From Candidatus Krumholzibacteriia bacterium (GTDB lineage Bacteria; Krumholzibacteriota; Krumholzibacteriia; LZORAL124-64-63), in NCBI GenBank assembly GCA_028718575.1, contig JAQULN010000009.1, forward strand, positions 1 through 17,735: a stretch of 17,735 nt of DNA. Direction: 5' to 3'. The translations under genes and the position numbers were made by a program. The notes beneath the pieces were generated by a model. That model was given only the letters and a program-made list of their open reading frames with translations. It was not told where the DNA came from and ran no database searches. The first letter of the stretch is position 1, and every line of letters starts with the position of its first letter. This document shows positions 11,910-17,735 of this stretch, piece after piece.

Positions 11910-14399
11910 TCAGCGGCCCGCGGCATCGGCGAGCTTGAGCTGAATCGCATCGCGGGCCAGCGGCCGCGAGAAATAGAACCCCTGCACCATGGGGCAACGC
12001 AGGCGCCGCAGCACCGCCGCCTGCGCGGCGGTTTCGACGCCTTCGGCCACGATGTCCAGGCCCAGGCTGCGCCCCAGTTCGATGATCGCCGCGGCGATCG
12101 CCGCGTTGCGTTCGTCCTGATCGATCTCCCGCACGAACTCCCGGTCGATCTTCAAACGATTGACCGCGAGGTCCTTCAGGTAGACCAGCGATGAGTAGCC
12201 GGTGCCGAAATCGTCGATGGTCAGGCTGATGCCGTCGGCACGCAGCGCCTCGAGCGTGGTGACGGCCTGCTGGGCGTCCTGCATCAAGACGCTTTCGGTG
12301 ATCTCCAGCTCCAGATGGCGCGCCGGCAGACCGACGTCGGCCAGAATACTGCGCACGGTCTCCACGAAACCCGGTTCGGCGAACTGGCGGCTAGACAGAT
12401 TCACGGCCGCGCGCAGGTCGGGGAAACCGGCATCGAGCCATTCCTTGACCTGTTCGCAGACGGCGCGCAGCAACCAGGTGCCGATCGCCTGGATCATACC
12501 CGTTTCTTCCGCCAGGGGAATGAAACGAGCCGGCATGATCAATCCGCGTTCAGGATGCTGCCAGCGCAACAAGACCTCCACCGCTTCGAGCCGGCCTGTC
12601 TCGAGCCGGTATTGAGGCTGGTAGGCGATCCGGAATTCCCGGCGCTCGAGGGCTTGCCGCAGTCCGGCTTCCAGTTGCATGCGGTCGACGGCCCGCTTGT
12701 GCATGTCTTCGCTGAAAAATTGGTAGCGATTGCGGCCGCGGGCCTTGGCGGCGTACATCGCCATGTCGGCATGCTTGAGCAACGTGCTCACCGTGTCGCC
12801 GTCATCCGGGTAGAAGGCGATCCCGATCGACGGCGACGTGTAGACCTCGTGACCGGCGAGATCGAAGGGCCGCGCCAATTGCTCCTTGATCTTGCGCGCC
12901 ACCATCACCGCGTCGCGGTCGGCTTTGACGGCCGGCAACAGCAGGACGAACTCGTCTCCGCCCAGGCGGCTCAGCGTGTCGCCCTGGCGAATGCACGCTG
13001 ACAGCCGCTCGGCAATCTCTTGCAGCAACAGGTCGCCCTTGTCGTGACCGAGCGAGTCATTGACATCCTTGAAGTTGTCGAGGTCGCAGAAGAGCAGAGC
13101 CGCCCTGCGGCCTGAGCGCTTGGCCGTCGCGAGAGTCCGCCGGAGCTGTTCGATGAAGAACGCCCGGTTGGGCAGCTTGGTCAGAGTGTCGTAGTAGGCG
13201 ATCCGCCGGATCTCTTCCTCGCTGCGCTTGCGCTGGGAAATATCCGTCACCGAGCCGATGAAACCGCTGAGTTGGCGCCGGTCGTCGAACACCGGCTCGG
13301 CTTGCAGCATGACCCAGGCGGTCAGCCCTTGCGGACGCCGGAAGCGGCATTCAGCGCGGAACACCTCCGCGGCGGCAGTTGCGGCCTGCCAATTTGCGGT
13401 TACGGCCGCTTGCTCATCCGGATGGACGGCAGCCAACCAGCCTGTCTCCGCGGCCTGCGCCGAGGTCAGTCCGGTGATCTCGCGCCAACGCCGATTCACG
13501 TAGTGACAGCGGCCGTTCCGGTCACAGCGAAAGATGCCCACCGGCGATGCTTCCGCCATGATTTGATAGCGGCGTTCACTCTCGCGCAGCGCGTCCTCGA
13601 TCAGTTTCTGCTCGGTCACGTCGCGCACCGTCGCAATCATGAACCCGTGGTCGGGCAGCGGCCGGCTCACGGCCTGGACGATGCGCATGCTGCCGTCCCT
13701 TCCGCGCACGCGGATGTTGTCCCACTGGATCCGCTCCGCCCCGGCCTCGCCTGCCTCCTTCAACAGTTGCTGTTGGAACCCTCGCCGCTGATCGTAATCT
13801 GGACATAAACGGTCCATAAAGTCGGCCAAACTGGTCATTCCCGTTTCGTGCCAGTGACCGTAGATTTCGCGGAATCGCTCGTTGACGTATCCGACCTTGG
13901 TCATGTCCAGCGAATTGATCGCCAGGCCGATCGGTAGATTATCGAGAATTGTTTCAATGAAATCGTTGCGCCGGCGCAATTCTTCGCGCAGGGAGTGCGC
14001 GACGAGTTCGGTGGGAAGCAAGTAACCGATCACCCCGCGCACGTCGCCGTCGGCCGATGGCAGGGCCCCTCCCCGACAGACAAACGCGCGGGTCGAGCCA
14101 TCAGGCAGGGTGAGGTCGAGATGGTGCCAGTTCGGTTGTGCGGGCGCCGTCGCCTCATTCAGGATTCCCTGCAACGACACCTGCTGCTGGGCGGTGAGGC
14201 TCGGCAGCGTGCCGCCGTGAATCTGGTCGGCCGATACACCGAAGAGCCGGCCGGTTTCCGCGTTGGCCGCCAGAACCTTTCCGGCTGCGTCCATGGCCAG
14301 CAAGGCCAGGGGCAATTGCTCGCCGATCGCGCGCACCGGGTCGTCCGCCAGGGGATCTCTGGTGGTCAACTCCGCTGGTCTGCGTTTTTTCGAGTTCAC
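11910..14399 (-). CDS. PAS-PAS-PAS-GGDEF-EAL cyclic di-GMP synthase/phosphodiesterase
   Basis: An 829-residue cytoplasmic signalling protein with no signal peptide or membrane segment. Three PAS-like sensor domains (about 20-130, 145-265, 272-390, the last two ending in RDVTEQKLIEDALRESERR and TDISQRKRSEEEIRR linkers) precede a GGDEF domain (about 400-562) and an EAL domain (about 575-825). The diguanylate cyclase site RLGGDEF is intact at 480-484, and the inhibitory I-site R471-x-x-D474 stands 5 residues before it. The EAL domain has EVL (608-610) for EAL but keeps NLSSRQF, LEITES, DDFGTGYSS (729-737) and VAEGVET, so phosphodiesterase activity is likely. The start is GTG 14399 with AAGGAGG (14409-14415) 9 bases ahead. 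Which activity dominates and the PAS ligands cannot be told. Confidence 0.94.
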   Translation of the reverse strand: MNSKKRRPAELTTRDPLADDPVRAIGEQLPLALLAMDAAGKVLAANAETGRLFGVSADQIHGGTLPSLTAQQQVSLQGILNEATAPAQPNWHHLDLTLPDGSTRAFVCRGGALPSADGDVRGVIGYLLPTELVAHSLREELRRRNDFIETILDNLPIGLAINSLDMTKVGYVNERFREIYGHWHETGMTSLADFMDRLCPDYDQRRGFQQQLLKEAGEAGAERIQWDNIRVRGRDGSMRIVQAVSRPLPDHGFMIATVRDVTEQKLIEDALRESERRYQIMAEASPVGIFRCDRNGRCHYVNRRWREITGLTSAQAAETGWLAAVHPDEQAAVTANWQAATAAAEVFRAECRFRRPQGLTAWVMLQAEPVFDDRRQLSGFIGSVTDISQRKRSEEEIRRIAYYDTLTKLPNRAFFIEQLRRTLATAKRSGRRAALLFCDLDNFKDVNDSLGHDKGDLLLQEIAERLSACIRQGDTLSRLGGDEFVLLLPAVKADRDAVMVARKIKEQLARPFDLAGHEVYTSPSIGIAFYPDDGDTVSTLLKHADMAMYAAKARGRNRYQFFSEDMHKRAVDRMQLEAGLRQALERREFRIAYQPQYRLETGRLEAVEVLLRWQHPERGLIMPARFIPLAEETGMIQAIGTWLLRAVCEQVKEWLDAGFPDLRAAVNLSSRQFAEPGFVETVRSILADVGLPARHLELEITESVLMQDAQQAVTTLEALRADGISLTIDDFGTGYSSLVYLKDLAVNRLKIDREFVREIDQDERNAAIAAAIIELGRSLGLDIVAEGVETAAQAAVLRRLRCPMVQGFYFSRPLARDAIQLKLADAAGR

Positions 14400-14467
14400 C
14401 CGCCCGCGCCTCCTTGCCTGCCGCCCCTGCTCGGCCCACCCCGCCGGCGAGAATCAATCCCGAAAAC

Positions 14468-14495
14468 ATGATAATGAAGGGCGGCCGGTCGGCAA
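14468..14495 (-). promoter_or_regulatory. Candidate sigma-70 promoter of the GGDEF-EAL gene
   Basis: On the minus strand, TTGCCG (complement of 14490-14495; 4 of 6 consensus) and TATCAT (complement of 14468-14473; 5 of 6) are separated by 16 bases. A transcript would start near 14461 and give a leader of about 60 bases before GTG 14399. It is placed in the 164-base gap behind the peptidase gene, so the GGDEF-EAL gene may be expressed on its own. Confidence 0.4.
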
Positions 14496-14563
14496 TGGCC
14501 GGCGCCAAGAACTCTGAGAGAAGCTGTTCAAATAGTATTCCGGTTCCCGGCGATCGATCAGGG

Positions 14564-17500
14564 TCAGAATGCCGCCTCGGCTCGTCGAGGACTCGGCTGC
14601 GGGAACATCGCGTGATCCGCCGCCGCTTCTAACATTAGCTGAACCGCCTTGTTCAGTTGCGGATCCTCACCGGCCAGCAGCTCGGCGGGTCCCAGCGGCA
14701 CCAGGTAGTCCGGCACGCATCCACCGTGCTCTTGGTTACGGTTGTTGCGCTCGGAATTGTCCGGATCCCCCCAAGTATACCAGCCGCGGAACGGGAGGCG
14801 AACCCAGCCACCGTCGAGGGTGGTCCAGCCGCCAGTGGAAATCACGTTGCCGCCGGTCGTCTCTCCGACGACCGGCCCGCGACCGATTGTTTTGATGGCA
14901 TGGCTGAAAATTTCCGCGTTCGAATAACTCGATTCGTCGCAGATCACGGCGATCGGTTTGTTCCACCGCTGCAAGGGCAGCCGCTCGGCGTCGGGATAGC
15001 CGATTACGCCGCCGCGGGGCACGGTGTAGGCGTGCAGCGGCTGCGTCAGGATCGTCAGCAGCAGATCCGTGGTCCAACCGCCGCCGTTCCAACGCACGTC
15101 GATGACCAGGGCGTCCTTGCCTTGGGCGGCCGCGTAAAGGTCACGTTCGAAGAGCTCGACCTCGGCGCGCCCCATGCCTTGGATGTGGACATAGCCGACG
15201 CGGCCGCTGGACAACTCCTCGACGCGGGCGCGGTTGGCCTTGACATCGGCTTCGTAGATCCGCTGGCGAATCTCACGCCACGTCACCGGCCGCACAAAGA
15301 CCTCGCGCTCTTCGCGGCCGCGGCGGTAGAAGAGCAGCACCGGGTCGCCGCCCGCAGCCATCACCGGCGCGTGGAAGTCCGCCGTGCGTCCGACCGGCTG
15401 TCCGTTGATCGCCAGGACGAGATCGCCGGGCTGCAGTCCGACGGCTACCTGGTCGGCCGGGCCATGCGGCACGACCGCCGCGACGCGCAACCCCTCGCCC
15501 TGGTGACCCGCTGCGAATTCGAGGCCGAGCCAGCCCGCCGGGCTGCGATCGCCGCGGCCGCCCGGAAAATACCCCATGTGGGAGGCGTTCAAGCTGCCGA
15601 GCATGATATTCATGACGTCGGCGAAGTCGGCTGCGTGGTCGACGCCGGCGGCCAGCCGCAGCGCTTTCGCGCGTTGCGCGGGCCAGTCGACGCCGTGCAG
15701 ATCGGGGTCGTAGAACTCGTCGCGTAGTCGCCGCCAGCTTTCCTCGACGACCTGGCGGCGCAATTCCGCCGGCTGGCTGACCAGTCGCGCCTGGAAATCG
15801 GTCGTCTTGAGATCGCCGCCGTCGAGCGGGACCCGCGCCGGGCGACCGTCCTTGAGCAACCAGATCGTTTTGCCGTCAGCGGCCAGAAACGCCGCGCGAT
15901 CGCCGGCGCCGCCCTTGGTCAGCGCCTTGAGATCCTCGCCGAAACGGTCGACCGAGTAGAGATCGCGCTTGCCGCCGACATCGGCGCCGAAGACGATCCG
16001 GTCGCCTTGCGGGTGAATCGCGACGACGCGCTCGTCGCCCGGCAAACTTGTCAGGCGGCGGACGCGCAGATGGAGAGCCTCCGTATCGATCGCCATGGGC
16101 CCCGCCGGTTTTCCCGCCTTGGCGCGATCGCCGCCGGCTTCGGTCTTGGTCGACGCTTTCTTGCCGCCCTTCTTGGCTTGCGGCGCGTCCTGTGCCGGGC
16201 GGTCCGGCTTGGCGTCGCGGGTCTTTTCCCAGATCTGCCATTCTTCGCGGGAACGCTCGTGATCGGCGCGGGTCAGGTAGCAGAACAGGACGTCGTTCTG
16301 CTTGCCGTAGCGCCGGCTGGTCCACGCGAGCATGGTCCCGGTCTCGTTGAAGACCGGCCCCCAGTCGTGGTCGGGATGCTGGCTGACGTTCACCGGTTCG
16401 CCGCCGGCCGCCGGTACGAGCCAGATATTGCGGCTGTAGGACGGTCCGCCGGCGACGGCGTAGGCCAGCCAGCGGCTATCCGGCGACCAGACGGCGTCGG
16501 GTGCGTCCCAGCCCTCGTGTAGGATGCGGCGATTCTTGCCGTCGGCATCGATGACCGCCAGCGTTCCCGGTCCGTGTTGATACGTGATCCGCCTGCCGTC
16601 AGGCGACCAGACCGGCCGCGTACATTCGACGCCGGGCGGCGTCAGCCAGACTAGCCGCTGGCGTTTTGCCGTGCGCAGCAATGCGCTCGCGGAGTCATCG
16701 CTGACGATCAGACCGATACGGCTGTACGGGATGCCCTCGTGTCGCTCGCGGTCGCTGACCACCACCAGCGTGTCGGCGCTGCCCGGCCGAAACGAGACGT
16801 CGCTCTCACGCCAGGGCGAGGGCAGCACCACGGTGGCGCGCCCCTCCAACTCACGGTTGACGAGGACAATCTCGCCGCGCACGACCAGCGCGATCTCGTC
16901 GCCGTCCGTCGCGACGGCCAGCTCGCTGGCGTCGCCGCTGACAATGTCCATGGTCCGCTGGGGCTGCAGATCGTCGGCCGCGATCGTCACAGCGAGGCGG
17001 TGCAATTGTTCACTGCGGGTGTCCAAAAGATAGAGGCTGCTGTCTGCCTCGCAGACCAATCGCGAACCGTCGCGGCTCAGCCGGGCGCTGCGCACGCCTT
17101 CGCCGCGGAAATCGGTCAAGCGGCGCAGACCGCCGCCGTCGAGGTCCTGGCGCCAGATGTTGAAGGCGCGCGTCTGATCATCCTCGCTTCGCCAATAGAC
17201 CGCATCGCCGGGCCCCCACATGGGATCGGTGTCGTAGCCGAGTCCCGCGGTCAGGCGCCGCGGCGCGCTGCCTGGTTCGTGCAGCCAGATGTCCGACTGG
17301 TAGGAGCCGCGGTAACCAACCCGGCCGAAACGCGCGTCGCCGATCGCGACGAGAAAACGCCGACCGTCCGGATGCGCCGCCACCTGGTGCGCGAAAAGGT
17401 CGAACGCACGGAACGGGGTGCCGCCGTCGACGGATACCTCGTGGATCTGCGGCCGGACCGGATAACGCCACGGGCGGGCGCTGCCGAAATAGAGTCGCTG

Positions 17501-17735
17501 TCCGTCGGCGCTGAAGTCCGCCGGCACATCGGTCGCAGGCGCGTGCGTCAGTCGCGAGGGACGGCCGCCGCCGGCGGGCATGATGTAGAGATCGACCGTG
17601 CCCTCGCGATCGGAGGCGAACGCGAGCAACGTGCCGTCCGGCGAGAACACCGGATTGCGATGATAGGCCGGATGCGCGGTCAATCGCTCGGCGCGGCCGC
17701 CCGCCGCGCCGCCCCGCCACAAGTCCCCTTGGCAA
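14564..17735 (-). CDS. Tricorn-type S41 serine peptidase, N-terminus outside window
   Basis: A large peptidase of the tricorn branch, of which 1056 residues are visible; the frame stays open to the window edge, so the signal sequence and first propeller blade are missing. The first half is built of beta-propeller repeats with PD40 signatures such as FSPDGTLLAFASDR and WSPDGRRITYQ. Then come a PDZ domain (LQPGDLVLAINGQPVG) and a C-terminal S41 catalytic domain. Counting from the TTG at 17722, candidate catalytic residues are Ser714-His715 in LNASHMGYF, the nucleophile Ser934 in ESSYSNAEIFSH and Glu998 in NQEHGGCVPD, matching the Ser-His, Ser and Glu of archaeal tricorn. A Lys/Ala/Gly-rich stretch (about 16095-16225) interrupts the region between the propellers and C1. 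It would trim peptides, probably in the periplasm if an unseen signal peptide exists. Confidence 0.92.
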   Translation of the reverse strand, partial: CQGDLWRGGAAGGRAERLTAHPAYHRNPVFSPDGTLLAFASDREGTVDLYIMPAGGGRPSRLTHAPATDVPADFSADGQRLYFGSARPWRYPVRPQIHEVSVDGGTPFRAFDLFAHQVAAHPDGRRFLVAIGDARFGRVGYRGSYQSDIWLHEPGSAPRRLTAGLGYDTDPMWGPGDAVYWRSEDDQTRAFNIWRQDLDGGGLRRLTDFRGEGVRSARLSRDGSRLVCEADSSLYLLDTRSEQLHRLAVTIAADDLQPQRTMDIVSGDASELAVATDGDEIALVVRGEIVLVNRELEGRATVVLPSPWRESDVSFRPGSADTLVVVSDRERHEGIPYSRIGLIVSDDSASALLRTAKRQRLVWLTPPGVECTRPVWSPDGRRITYQHGPGTLAVIDADGKNRRILHEGWDAPDAVWSPDSRWLAYAVAGGPSYSRNIWLVPAAGGEPVNVSQHPDHDWGPVFNETGTMLAWTSRRYGKQNDVLFCYLTRADHERSREEWQIWEKTRDAKPDRPAQDAPQAKKGGKKASTKTEAGGDRAKAGKPAGPMAIDTEALHLRVRRLTSLPGDERVVAIHPQGDRIVFGADVGGKRDLYSVDRFGEDLKALTKGGAGDRAAFLAADGKTIWLLKDGRPARVPLDGGDLKTTDFQARLVSQPAELRRQVVEESWRRLRDEFYDPDLHGVDWPAQRAKALRLAAGVDHAADFADVMNIMLGSLNASHMGYFPGGRGDRSPAGWLGLEFAAGHQGEGLRVAAVVPHGPADQVAVGLQPGDLVLAINGQPVGRTADFHAPVMAAGGDPVLLFYRRGREEREVFVRPVTWREIRQRIYEADVKANRARVEELSSGRVGYVHIQGMGRAEVELFERDLYAAAQGKDALVIDVRWNGGGWTTDLLLTILTQPLHAYTVPRGGVIGYPDAERLPLQRWNKPIAVICDESSYSNAEIFSHAIKTIGRGPVVGETTGGNVISTGGWTTLDGGWVRLPFRGWYTWGDPDNSERNNRNQEHGGCVPDYLVPLGPAELLAGEDPQLNKAVQLMLEAAADHAMFPQPSPRRAEAAF

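Overview
The window is a dense, GC-rich bacterial chromosome segment (about two-thirds G+C by eye, not computed). It carries 15 protein-coding genes, two of them cut by the window edges. I see no rRNA, tRNA, CRISPR array or complete insertion sequence. Signal peptides on redox proteins, a c-di-GMP enzyme, a bacterial tricorn-type peptidase and a DsbD alpha-like protein point to a Gram-negative, probably uncultured lineage. I cannot name the phylum from this sequence. Shine-Dalgarno sites are generally good (AGGAG types), with one clear exception at 8301. No gene-free stretch exceeds 300 bases; the longest are 8148-8300, 11753-11909 and 14400-14563, and each holds candidate control elements.

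Plus strand, 1-4222: the C-terminal part of an acetyl-CoA synthetase-like ligase, a stand-alone acyl carrier protein and a glycine C-acetyltransferase (Kbl) follow one another in short succession. A very strong perfect hairpin comes next, then an unrecognised 101-residue protein and a NupC-type nucleoside transporter. The ligase/carrier/Kbl trio is the most unusual biology here. It suggests that an activated two-carbon (or other short) acyl group could be carried on a dedicated ACP to or from an alpha-oxoamine synthase, instead of only on CoA.

Plus strand, 4314-7057: a hot-dog thioesterase, a SpoU/TrmH-type RNA methyltransferase with an Arg/Gly-rich tail at its N-terminus, and a dGTP triphosphohydrolase. 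The first two are translationally coupled. The run ends against a minus-strand membrane protease with two CBS domains (7068-8147).

Divergent from that protease, at 8301-9756, lies a periplasmic redox pair: a DsbD alpha-domain-only protein, whose start sits right behind a perfect TATAAT and may be leaderless, and a secreted redoxin.

Minus strand, 17735-9797: a partial tricorn-type peptidase, a PAS-PAS-PAS-GGDEF-EAL protein, an acyl-CoA carboxylase carboxyltransferase and a small biotin carrier protein. The biotin carboxylase that should complete the carboxylase is not in the window.

A near-identical 23-base sequence with an ATTCATGAAGGACCG core occurs in two intergenic spots (992-1014 and 9757-9779), each just after a stop codon. 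No gene accounts for it.
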